From: UBA4644 sp034933145
GTDB lineage: Bacteria; Bacillota; Clostridia; Oscillospirales; Butyricicoccaceae
Length of the DNA: 17,710 nucleotides
Assembly: GCA_034933145.1 (NCBI GenBank)
Contig: JAYFOA010000093.1
Location: 1 to 17,710, forward strand
Direction of reading: 5' to 3'
The position numbers were made by a program, and so were the translations under genes. Of the stretch, positions 8,086-14,190 are shown piece by piece. Position 1 is the stretch's first letter. Every line of letters starts with the position of its first letter. The notes under the pieces are model-generated. The model had not been told where the DNA came from, did not search any database, and saw nothing but the letters and a program-made list of their open reading frames with translations.

Positions 8086-8460
8086 GCAGAAGCGCCGTTA
8101 CTCCGTCCAAGAACCACCGCATTTACTTTCCGGCCACCATACACACGATGCCGCAAGATAAAGCGCGGAGGGGTCCGGGGACGGCACCCAAAGGGTACCG
8201 CGCGGCGAGTGCCGCGTCAAATCCCTGCAATTCATTTGCAGGGATTTTATGAGATTTAACGGGGCCCCCGGCGGGCCAAGAGCCCATTGGGGCTGCAACG
8301 TCCCCGGCGCTTTTGCCTACTTTACACGCTGAAAAGTAGGCGCCGTGCGGCCGCGCAGGCCGCAAAGCCTGGTTCCCGCTGCGCGCCGAGCGATTCGTTA
8401 TTATAAGCAGTAGGCAGCTTTCGGAACGGTCAAGACCGTTCCCTACATCACGAAAAGCCA
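8086..8460 (+). repeat. Composite intergenic repeat, copy R3 (with inverted HP module)
   Basis: The copy starts inside block B; the left arm of the CGGCGC stem is missing, so it is truncated at the metallophosphoesterase side. Between CCGGGGAC (8175-8182) and GTCCCCGG (8299-8306) about 115 bp are inserted. The insert is the HP1-HP2 module in reverse orientation, with HP2 as AAATCCCTGCAA/TTGCAGGGATTT (8219-8230/8236-8247). The stem CCTACTTT/AAAGTAGG, one block C (about 8341) and palindrome D (8423-8442) follow. Unlike copies R1, R6 and R7 there is no terminator-promoter-leader end. The sequence passes straight into the leader of the next gene. Confidence 0.78.
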
Positions 8461-8566
8461 CGAAAGCGCCGCACGGACGCGGGGGAGCCTGCGGCCAAAC
8501 GGTCTCCCGGCATCCTCCGGCGAAGATCGAATGCGGTGAACGCGAGACGTAAAATGGAGGGTTATT

Positions 8567-9355
8567 ATGTCGCTGATAAAAAACAATTTTCCGATCCTTG
8601 AATATGACACGGAACCGAACGGGGTAATTCTGACAAATCGGCAGGGCAGAAATCGTCTGCCCAAAGTCTGTGTCATGACATTTTTCGGGGAGATCATTGA
8701 ACACTTTCTCCAGACGCACAAGGGTGAGATAAAAAGTGAATATGAATCGGAGATGAGGCCGTTTCCCGTTTATGTCTTTGAATATAACGGTGTGGAAATC
8801 TGTATGATTCAGGCGGTGGTCGGCTCTGCATCGATTGCCATGATGACTGATTTTTTGATCGGGTACGGCGTGGAAGTCATTATTGCCTGCGGGAGCTGCG
8901 GCGTTTTGGATAACATCCCGGCTGGCGATGTGATCATTCCTGTCGCGGCGCTGCGGGATGAAGGCGCTTCCTATCACTACCTGCCTCCGTCCCGTGAGAT
9001 CGTTTTGGATCGGGATATCATCTCGGTGATAAAGGATACGCTGCTTGAAAACAATGCGCCTTTTATTGAATGCAAGACTTGGACGACAGACGCATTTTTC
9101 CGCGAGACCCCGGATATGGTCAAGTATCGAAAAGAAGAAGGGTGTCAGGTCGTTGAAATGGAATGCGCCACGATCACCGCGGTATCGAGATTCAGAGGCG
9201 CCAGATTCGGACAATTATTGTATAGCGGGGATATTCTTTTTGATGTATCCAATTATGACGATCGCGGATGGCCGGGTAATTTTACAGCGCGCGAAAAATT
9301 GTTTTATCTGGCCCTGGAAGTTGTGACGAAAAAACAATTATTGAATAGAACCTGA
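8567..9355 (+). CDS. Nucleoside phosphorylase (PNP/UDP family)
   Basis: The 262-aa protein fits the purine/uridine nucleoside phosphorylase family, which cleaves the N-glycosidic bond of nucleosides with phosphate. Visible motifs: VVGSASIAMM (84-93), the ACGSCGVL turn (108-114), AALRDEGASYHY (127-138), TWTTDAFFRET (171-181), the VVEMECA ribose-binding segment (195-201) and SGD (220-222). Length is normal. GGAGG at 8556-8560 sets the start at 8567. The substrate base is not certain; the RDEG and TTDAF segments look more like uridine or broad-specificity enzymes than MTA/SAH nucleosidase. No promoter is clear in the 105 bp after repeat R3. No neighbour belongs to nucleoside metabolism, so it is a single-gene cassette. 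A role beyond salvage would be speculation. Confidence 0.85.
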   Translation: MSLIKNNFPILEYDTEPNGVILTNRQGRNRLPKVCVMTFFGEIIEHFLQTHKGEIKSEYESEMRPFPVYVFEYNGVEICMIQAVVGSASIAMMTDFLIGYGVEVIIACGSCGVLDNIPAGDVIIPVAALRDEGASYHYLPPSREIVLDRDIISVIKDTLLENNAPFIECKTWTTDAFFRETPDMVKYRKEEGCQVVEMECATITAVSRFRGARFGQLLYSGDILFDVSNYDDRGWPGNFTAREKLFYLALEVVTKKQLLNRT

Positions 9356-9365
9356 GCGGGATGGC

Positions 9366-9386
9366 GGAACGGTCAGGACCGTTTCC
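9366..9386 (+). repeat. Solitary D palindrome (R4)
   Basis: GGAACGGTC (9366-9374), AG, GACCGTTTCC (9377-9386): a near-perfect copy of module D standing alone between two genes. It lies 10 bases after the phosphorylase stop and about 25 bases before the next gene. It is the remnant, or minimal form, of the composite repeat. Confidence 0.75.
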
Positions 9387-9411
9387 CATACTTAAAATGG
9401 GTGATAGAAAG

Positions 9412-9723
9412 ATGACAACGAAGTATATTTTGAAACGGGATCTTCGCCTTTCTTATATTTTCAGCTGGGGCGGACTGGGAATATTTGCAACAGGAATAGC
9501 TGTATCGTTCTTTTATTTTTCCACGATAGTACTGACAGCGTTCTTAACAGTCAGTATCCCATGCTTATTTATTGGCGCATTTTTTCTGTGCCATAAATGT
9601 AAGTGCCCATATTGCGGCTTCGGCTCAGGGGGGCGCTTTGACGGCGAATTCCATGCCTTGTTATCGTTAAAAAGATCTTTTGTCGAGTGCCCCCGCTGTA
9701 AAATGAGGATAGAAATAAAATAG
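9412..9723 (+). CDS. Small membrane protein with C-terminal zinc ribbon
   Basis: 103 aa. Two hydrophobic segments (about residues 18-36 and 39-60) are followed by cysteine pairs CPYC (65-68) and CPRC (93-96), with two more cysteines at 60 and 63, the pattern of a small zinc ribbon on the cytoplasmic side. The frame is open back to an ATG at 9361, but those first 17 codons are the D repeat read as protein. I prefer the ATG at 9412, which has only a weak purine-rich ribosome site. I do not recognise the family and assign no function. It may be co-transcribed with the phosphorylase 56 bp upstream, unless the D hairpin interferes. Confidence 0.65.
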   Translation: MTTKYILKRDLRLSYIFSWGGLGIFATGIAVSFFYFSTIVLTAFLTVSIPCLFIGAFFLCHKCKCPYCGFGSGGRFDGEFHALLSLKRSFVECPRCKMRIEIK

Positions 9724-9792
9724 TCGTTTTCATTGGGGTGTAACGTATTTGGGGATCGTTATCTCCAAGTGCGGTTAGATCTTCAGAGCTGC

Positions 9793-10116
9793 CGTGCCCC
9801 AACGGAGCTATGCTCCGCCGGAGCCCCTTCTGAATTTATAAATGTTCGGCAAATGAATTGCCGAACATTAGTACGCGGCGCAGAAGCGCCGTTCTTCCGT
9901 CCAAGAACCACCGCACTTGCTTTCCAGTCACTGCACATACGATGCCGCAAGACAAAGCGCGGAGGGGTCCGGGGACGCATGCGCAACGTACCCGGCGGTT
10001 TTCGGTTCCTTTTCACGCCGAAAAGGAATCGCCGTGCGGCCGCGTAGGCCGCGAAGCTTAGTTCCCGCTGTGCGCAGAGCTATTTGTTGGTCTTCGGAAC
10101 GGTCAGAACCGTTCCC
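9793..10116 (+). repeat. Composite intergenic repeat, copy R5
   Basis: Modules: a diverged HP1 (core CGGAGC-TAT-GCTCCG, 9803-9817, within GCCCC...GGAGCCCC); HP2 as AATGTTCGGCAA/TTGCCGAACATT (9841-9852/9858-9869); block B with CGGCGC-AGAA-GCGCCG (about 9877-9892); the alternative long stem TTCCTTTT/AAAAGGAA (about 10004-10027) within GGCG/CGCC; one block C (about 10031); palindrome D (10096-10115). It has no terminator-promoter-leader end. A separate hairpin, TTGGGGAT-CGTT-ATCTCCAA (9749-9768), lies between the previous stop and the repeat and might terminate the zinc-ribbon gene weakly. Confidence 0.78.
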
Positions 10117-10163
10117 TGCGCGGCGCAAACATCCGGAGAAAAACAGGGCGATCGGAGGGAAGA

Positions 10164-10642
10164 ATGGCAATGGAGTTTGAGACAAAATTGTCTCCCGAGA
10201 TAATCAGGCAAAGGCTGAGTGCCGGCACCCGGCCGATGAATTTTGCAAATGGGCTGTCCGAGCATCGGCTTCTATTCAAATGGAATAAAAATAATACGTT
10301 TTATCTTTTCAAAACAGGAGGCATTTTTTTGCATCACCCACTTTGCCTTTTGTGGGAAGGATCGAAACCCGCGACGGCGCTACTTACATTATTGGGGAAT
10401 TCACGCTTGCGAAAGCGGCAAAAATCACGCTTGCCTGCTTTTTTGGTTTCTGGTGGATCAACATATTGTTTGGCTGTTTTCTGAACCCGAACTATGACGT
10501 ACCCGGAAAGGTGTTTGTTTTTACCGTCGGTGCCATCTGGACAGTTTCGGGCTACCTGTTTTTTAGATTTATTCCTAATCCATTTCAGTGGAAGCAGCAG
10601 GAAGAGGTCGTTGAATATATCCGGGAAAACCTGATGGAATAG
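10164..10642 (+). pseudogene. Membrane protein gene split by a -1 frameshift at a T7 run
   Basis: Two overlapping frames make one protein. Frame one starts at ATG 10164 (GGAGG at 10154-10158) and runs sensibly to ...FKTGGIF at 10328. Continuing with one T re-read gives F-ASPTLPFVGRIETRDGATYIIGEF and the rest to the stop at 10642, about 160 aa in all. The join is the run of seven T at 10324-10330, in the codon context T TTT TTG. The product would have a soluble N-terminal part (~60 aa), a strand-rich middle and two membrane helices (KITLACFFGFWWINILFG and KVFVFTVGAIWTVSGYLFF). I do not recognise the family. It may be a true pseudogene, a homopolymer sequencing error, or a programmed -1 frameshift; the heptamer fits the X XXY YYZ slippery pattern. 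Confidence 0.68.
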
Positions 10643-10715
10643 CCGGGGCGCGGCGGCGGGCCGCAGTAATAGAAAGGCAACGGCACGATCAATTGACAGA
10701 AAGGCGGTGCTCCGC

Positions 10716-11318
10716 ATGGAAAACCCGTACAGTCCCGAGGCGATCCGCCGCGCACGAAAACGTGAACTAAGAACCTGGCTGCTGATCCTGCTGGCCGTCG
10801 TTCTGATTGTCGGCGGGCTGCTGTTGCGCAATGCCTGGGCTGGTACACGCCGCGCGCAGATCGGCGAAGTTTCGCGTTGGGACAAGAGCGAGCCCTTTCC
10901 CAGCGTGACCTTCACACTGGAAAAAGCAACGATTTCTCGCTGGCAGCTTCTTGGCAGAACCGTCGGGTTGACTCTCCATAACGATACGGGACGAACCCTT
11001 CGCCGATGGCCGGCCTATGAGGTTGATAGGGGCACTGATCCCATGGACAATTACGACCGGCTTGAATACAGAGTAAACGGCGTTTGGCGGTGTGTGCGTA
11101 CCAATCTGCCCGAGAACACCGGCATCGGCGGATTTGGTGACGAAAAAGATGGCTTTCCGCTATCCGTAGATGAAACATTATCATACTCAATTGATTTCAA
11201 TTTTAATTGGGGTAATATTTATGAGCCGGGGGAGTACCGGCTTGTGATGTTCGTCTCAGAGGATAGTGCGCCGGCATCGGAGGCACAACCGGTCTTCGCA
11301 ACATTTACAATTAAGTAA
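10716..11318 (+). CDS. Membrane-anchored protein with bacterial Ig-like domain
   Basis: 200 aa. A short basic cytoplasmic tail leads into one hydrophobic helix at residues ~21-37 (LLILLAVVLIVGGLLL), with no lipobox or clear cleavage site, so it is probably a single-pass signal anchor. The external part (~60-200) matches the pattern of bacterial Ig-like domains: VTFTLEKATI, VGLTLHNDTGRTLRRW, YRVNGVWRCV, LSVDETLSYSIDF, and PGEYRLVMFVSED ending in FATFTIK. The ATG at 10716 is preferred over an in-frame GTG at 10707 because AAGGCGG (10701-10707) is well spaced for it. It follows the frameshifted membrane gene by 73 bp on the same strand, and the two may form a transcription unit. A cell-surface binding or scaffold role is likely but not specified. 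Confidence 0.72.
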   Translation: MENPYSPEAIRRARKRELRTWLLILLAVVLIVGGLLLRNAWAGTRRAQIGEVSRWDKSEPFPSVTFTLEKATISRWQLLGRTVGLTLHNDTGRTLRRWPAYEVDRGTDPMDNYDRLEYRVNGVWRCVRTNLPENTGIGGFGDEKDGFPLSVDETLSYSIDFNFNWGNIYEPGEYRLVMFVSEDSAPASEAQPVFATFTIK

Positions 11319-11359
11319 GAGCTATCCGAATTCTTGCTGCTGAATGTAAAGCATTAAAC

Positions 11360-11815
11360 GTGGCACTCGCTGCGCGGCCGCGCGGCGCAGAAGCGCCGTA
11401 GTCCCCGTCCAATGAGCATTGCACTTCCTTGTCAGCCACTGCACATGCGAAGTCTCTTGACTAAGCGCGGAGGGGTCCGGGGACGGTACCCAAAGGGTAC
11501 CGCGCAGCGAGTGCTGCGTCCAAATCCCGGCAATTTATTTGCCGGGAGTTGATGAGATTAAAAGGGGCCCCCGACGGGCCAAAGGCCTGGTGGGGCTGCA
11601 ACGCCCCCGGCGGTTTTCGGTTCCTTTTCACGTCGAAAAGGAATCGCCGTGCGGCCGCGTAGGCCGCGAAGCCTGCGTACCCCAGCGCGCCGACAGTTTC
11701 GTTATTATAAGCAGTAGGCAGCTTTCGGAACGGTCAAGACCGTTCCCTACACCACGAAAAGCAACGGAATCGCCGTGCGGCCGCGGAGGCCGCGAAGCCT
11801 GGTTCCCGCTGCATG
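11360..11815 (+). repeat. Composite intergenic repeat, copy R6
   Basis: Block B begins with GGCACTCGCTGCGCGG (11362-11377). Its inverse, CCGCGCAGCGAGTGC, lies at 11500-11514, a 15-bp inverted repeat spanning ~150 bp. Between CCGGGGAC (11477-11484) and GCCCCCGG sits the reversed HP1-HP2 module, opened by GGTACCC-AAA-GGGTACC (11486-11502), with HP2 as TCCCGGCAA/TTGCCGGGA (11525-11533/11539-11547). Next come the alternative stem TTCCTTTT/AAAAGGAA (about 11621-11644), block C (11647), palindrome D (11727-11746) and a second block C (11772). The segment 11692-11760 closely matches 8392-8459 and 2385-2459. It leads directly into the terminator, promoter and leader below. Confidence 0.8.
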
Positions 11816-11822
11816 CATAGCA

Positions 11823-11845
11823 GCCCGCCGCCGGCGGGCTTTTTT
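11823..11845 (+). terminator. Intrinsic terminator closing repeat R6
   Basis: GCCCGCC (11823-11829), loop GCC, GGCGGGC (11833-11839), then TTTTTT. Same position relative to the repeat and the next promoter as the terminator at 2489-2512. Confidence 0.87.
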
Positions 11846-11853
11846 CTTTACAC

Positions 11854-11882
11854 TTGCTATTTGGTAACAAAAAGATTATAAT
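11854..11882 (+). promoter_or_regulatory. Sigma-A promoter of leader RNA copy 3
   Basis: TTGCTA (11854-11859), 17-bp spacer, TATAAT (11877-11882). Boxes and spacing are identical to those at 2517-2545, but the spacer sequence differs (AT-rich here, GC-rich there). This is what selection on the promoter itself would leave. Expected start near 11889. Confidence 0.82.
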
Positions 11883-11888
11883 TAAAAC

Positions 11889-11999
11889 AGTTTTAGATAA
11901 AATGTAACCAAACCTCGCCGTTCCGCCGCGTCTTTTGATCCCGGCAGTGTGTGAGAACCAGGGCCCGCTCTGCCATATGGCAGGGCGGGTTTATTATTT
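11889..11999 (+). ncRNA. Conserved ~110-nt leader or small RNA, copy 3
   Basis: Bases 11912-11989 match copy 1 with 3 differences: two in the hairpin loop and one that turns a G-G mismatch into a U-G pair. The terminal stem is 11964-11974/11979-11989 (loop ATAT) with tail TTTATTATTT. GGCAG at 11943-11947 can compete with 11979-11983 for CTGCC at 11970-11974. The S41 peptidase gene starts 122 bp beyond the hairpin. If the hairpin terminates, this is a small RNA; if it is regulated, it is an attenuator of the peptidase gene. No other promoter is obvious before 12122. Confidence 0.62.
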
Positions 12000-12121
12000 G
12001 TGCGGAGTGCGGGAGGCTGGTGGCACTTTATCGCCCAGGGGGAATATATTTTGCTCAGTAAAGCGCATTTAAAAGCGTGTAATTGATACTACCATATTTA
12101 TTGAGTGGGGAGGCGGGGAGC

Positions 12122-13387
12122 ATGAAAGGTATTTTTGACGAGTACATTTCCGAACCTATTGACAGCCAGTACAGGGAAATCAAAGAATACAATGGAGTAT
12201 TGACGCGGCGGGAGGCCCTATTTGATTTAGATGAATTGTGCTACATACTGAACAACCGGTATTCAGGCAAAGAATATTGGGAGCGGCAAGGAATATCCTT
12301 TGATAAATGCTATTCCGACATCAAAGCCGATATTGAGCGCATGCCGGAAATCAATATCGGGGATTTTTGCCGTTTCATTCATCATGCGTTTGACAGAGGG
12401 ATCGTGGATGCTCATTTATCCTTTGCTTCGCCCCTGACGGGAAGGCTGCACTATGCAAAAAAATATGCCGCCTATTTTGCAGATATAATTGTGGAAAGAA
12501 CCGGGGGCAGATATTTGATCGTCAAAAGCACGGATCAAAATGCAAAGGTGGGCGCGGCCGTTCATGACATTCAGCATCTGTATCCTACGCTTGCGCCGGC
12601 TGGAAAAGAGTATTTTCTAATAGGCTGCCGTTCATGGGACCCATGCAAATCTATTCATGTTCGTATCAATGGGACAATCGCCGAACTAAAGCTGCACAGA
12701 TGTCGGGCCGGTACGAAAAGAGAAACGGGGGATGTCTGCCTGAAAGAAAGCTCGGTGAACGGAATTCCGGCTGTCAGGTCAAATTGCTGCGATTATGTGC
12801 CTCCCTTGAACAGAGACAATGATGTTCTTGCGCTGGGTAAGAAATATTCGGATTCAGGCCGTATGATCTGGAATAATCTTTCTAACGAGGGCGGGTATTC
12901 AAGAATCCCGGAAGGATTTGTTTTAGGGCTAAATGGCTATGTTGCCTGTGAGGAATACTGCGCGAAGCTCATATCTCCCATTACAGAAAAGAAAAATTGC
13001 AGGCGTGAATGGATTCTGACAAATTCGGCCGAATACGATCGCGAAAAGGGAACCTATGACGGAACACTCTATTTCCTGATGAACAGTGATACGGCGTCAG
13101 CAGGTGAAAGCTCCGTACTGTTCGCAAAGAGCCTGCGCAGCGTAGTGTTTATCGGTGAAAACTCAATGGGATGTAATACATTCGGAAATGTGGCAAGCTA
13201 TCAGCTGACAAATTCAAGCATGATTCTGCGAGTTCCGAATATGATTAACCTCTGCAAAAACCCGGAGGATTGTGTTGAGGGAAAAGGATTTACACCTGAT
13301 TTTTGGGTCGATCATCCGGATGTGCAGGAGGAAACGGTCCGATGGCTGAGCAATCCGCGTACCTTCATGCCCAATCTTGCGGATTAA
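12122..13387 (+). CDS. S41-family serine peptidase (tricorn/C-terminal-processing type)
   Basis: 421 aa from the ATG at 12122, which has GGGGAG directly upstream; the frame extends to a TTG at 12083 without a ribosome site. The S41 domain is the C-terminal half: GFVLGLNGYVACE, then FLMNSDTASAGESSVLFAKSL with the likely nucleophile Ser326 (TASAGE), VVFIGENSMGCNTFGN, and the closing GKGFTPDFWVDHP. In Lys-dyad C-terminal processing peptidases a lysine lies 25 residues after the serine; here that place is Cys351. An upstream DAHL motif (His98) resembles the D-x-H of tricorn-type members, so a His-based triad is more likely. No signal peptide or PDZ domain is evident, suggesting a cytosolic peptidase of unknown target. 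It follows leader RNA copy 3. Confidence 0.83.
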   Translation: MKGIFDEYISEPIDSQYREIKEYNGVLTRREALFDLDELCYILNNRYSGKEYWERQGISFDKCYSDIKADIERMPEINIGDFCRFIHHAFDRGIVDAHLSFASPLTGRLHYAKKYAAYFADIIVERTGGRYLIVKSTDQNAKVGAAVHDIQHLYPTLAPAGKEYFLIGCRSWDPCKSIHVRINGTIAELKLHRCRAGTKRETGDVCLKESSVNGIPAVRSNCCDYVPPLNRDNDVLALGKKYSDSGRMIWNNLSNEGGYSRIPEGFVLGLNGYVACEEYCAKLISPITEKKNCRREWILTNSAEYDREKGTYDGTLYFLMNSDTASAGESSVLFAKSLRSVVFIGENSMGCNTFGNVASYQLTNSSMILRVPNMINLCKNPEDCVEGKGFTPDFWVDHPDVQEETVRWLSNPRTFMPNLAD

Positions 13388-13431
13388 GCCGGATCAGGCA
13401 TATCGCATGGCGATGATACGGGATGTAAACG

Positions 13432-13835
13432 GGGGGGCACCGTGCCCCAACAGGCCTCTGGTCTGTCGGGGGCCCCACTGGAATTTATAATGTTCGGCAA
13501 ATGAATTGCCGGGAATTTATGAGATTGAAAGGGGTCCCCGACGGGCCAAGGGCCTGGTGGGGCTGCAACGCCCCCGGCGCTTTTGCCTACTTTACACGCT
13601 GAAAAGTAGGCGCCGTGCGGCCGCGTAGGCCGCGAAGCCTGCATCCGGCTGCGCACATGCGGATAAGACTTGCGGAACGGTCAAGACGCTCCCTACATCA
13701 CGAAAAGCCGTGACCGCCGTGCGGCCGCGTAGGCCGCGAAGCCTGCGTCCCGCTGCGCGCATAGCAGACAAGACTTTCGGAACGGTCAAGACCGTTCCCT
13801 ACATAACGAAAAGCCACGAAAGCGCGTGCGGCTGC
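13432..13835 (+). repeat. Composite intergenic repeat, copy R7 (palindromic and tandem)
   Basis: The HP1 module occurs in both orientations around one HP2: left arm 13444-13476 and right arm 13531-13563 pair in about 27 of 33 positions, making a ~120-bp palindrome. Block B is absent. The stem CCTACTTT/AAAGTAGG (about 13587-13610) is followed by a tandem C-D unit: C at 13611 with a damaged D at 13674-13692, C again at 13715 with an intact D at 13779-13798, and a third partial C at about 13823. The period is about 104-108 bp. This shows that C+D behaves as one duplicating unit. Confidence 0.78.
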
Positions 13836-13858
13836 GGAGGCAGCGCTATAAATTGTGG

Positions 13859-13897
13859 ACAGCCGCCCGGCTAAAAAAGCCGGGCGGCTGTTTTTTT
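13859..13897 (+). terminator. Strong intrinsic terminator closing repeat R7
   Basis: A 14-bp perfect stem (13859-13872 with 13878-13891; core CAGCCGCCCGGCT/AGCCGGGCGGCTG) with loop AAAAA and a run of seven T. The A-rich loop and A before the stem also make it partly bidirectional. Confidence 0.92.
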
Positions 13898-13919
13898 ACG
13901 GATTTGGGGGCTTGGGTGC

Positions 13920-13948
13920 TTGCCATCCGCGGACAGGAATGTTATAAT
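13920..13948 (+). promoter_or_regulatory. Sigma-A promoter of leader RNA copy 4
   Basis: TTGCCA (13920-13925), 17-bp spacer, TATAAT (13943-13948). Third occurrence of the terminator-then-promoter junction; expected start near 13955. Confidence 0.8.
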
Positions 13949-13954
13949 TAATAT

Positions 13955-14088
13955 AATTTATTACACCGGAATATATGTCGGTTCTGCTGATCTGTCCCGA
14001 TGACTGATCCCGGCAGCGTGCAGAACGGGGGCCTGTGCTGTGGGCATCGCGGCAGGGCCGGGGCCAAATGTAAGATTAAGCAATCTTA
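13955..14088 (+). ncRNA. Diverged leader RNA copy 4, apparently read into the next gene
   Basis: The conserved core GATCCCGGCAG (14006-14016), AGAAC and GGCAGGGCC (14051-14059) are recognisable. The terminal hairpin is degraded and its T tail is gone: GGGGCCAAATG follows. A different perfect hairpin, TAAGATT-AAGC-AATCTTA (14071-14088), lies just before the gene. Transcription from 13955 would therefore be expected to continue into the HExxH gene, making this a 5' leader rather than a terminated small RNA. Confidence 0.5.
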
Positions 14089-14190
14089 GAATAGATGCGC
14101 GACATATTTCCCCATAGCTTCACGGTGAGCGGGGGTATGATGACGAGGAGAGAAACAAGCGGCGATGATAAACAGGTACGAGGCATTATT

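Noticed and set aside
8123..9214. 363-aa minus-strand frame over the phosphorylase and repeat R3
   Set aside because: Its C-terminal part is the repeat read as protein and the rest is the mirror of a clear nucleoside phosphorylase.
11539..11820. 93-aa plus-strand frame, and similar frames in other repeats sharing the CGRVGREA text
   Set aside because: The shared peptide comes from block C and appears in several frames and strands, and the repeats vary by hairpin-preserving changes rather than codon-preserving ones.
2029..13835. Repeats as a CRISPR array
   Set aside because: The units are long, irregularly spaced, lie between genes and lack uniform spacers; no cas gene is present.
2029..13835. 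Repeats as integron attC sites
   Set aside because: No integrase is in view, core sites of the RYYYAAC/GTTRRRY type are not evident, and the units carry terminators and promoters that attC sites lack. The cassette-like layout remains notable.
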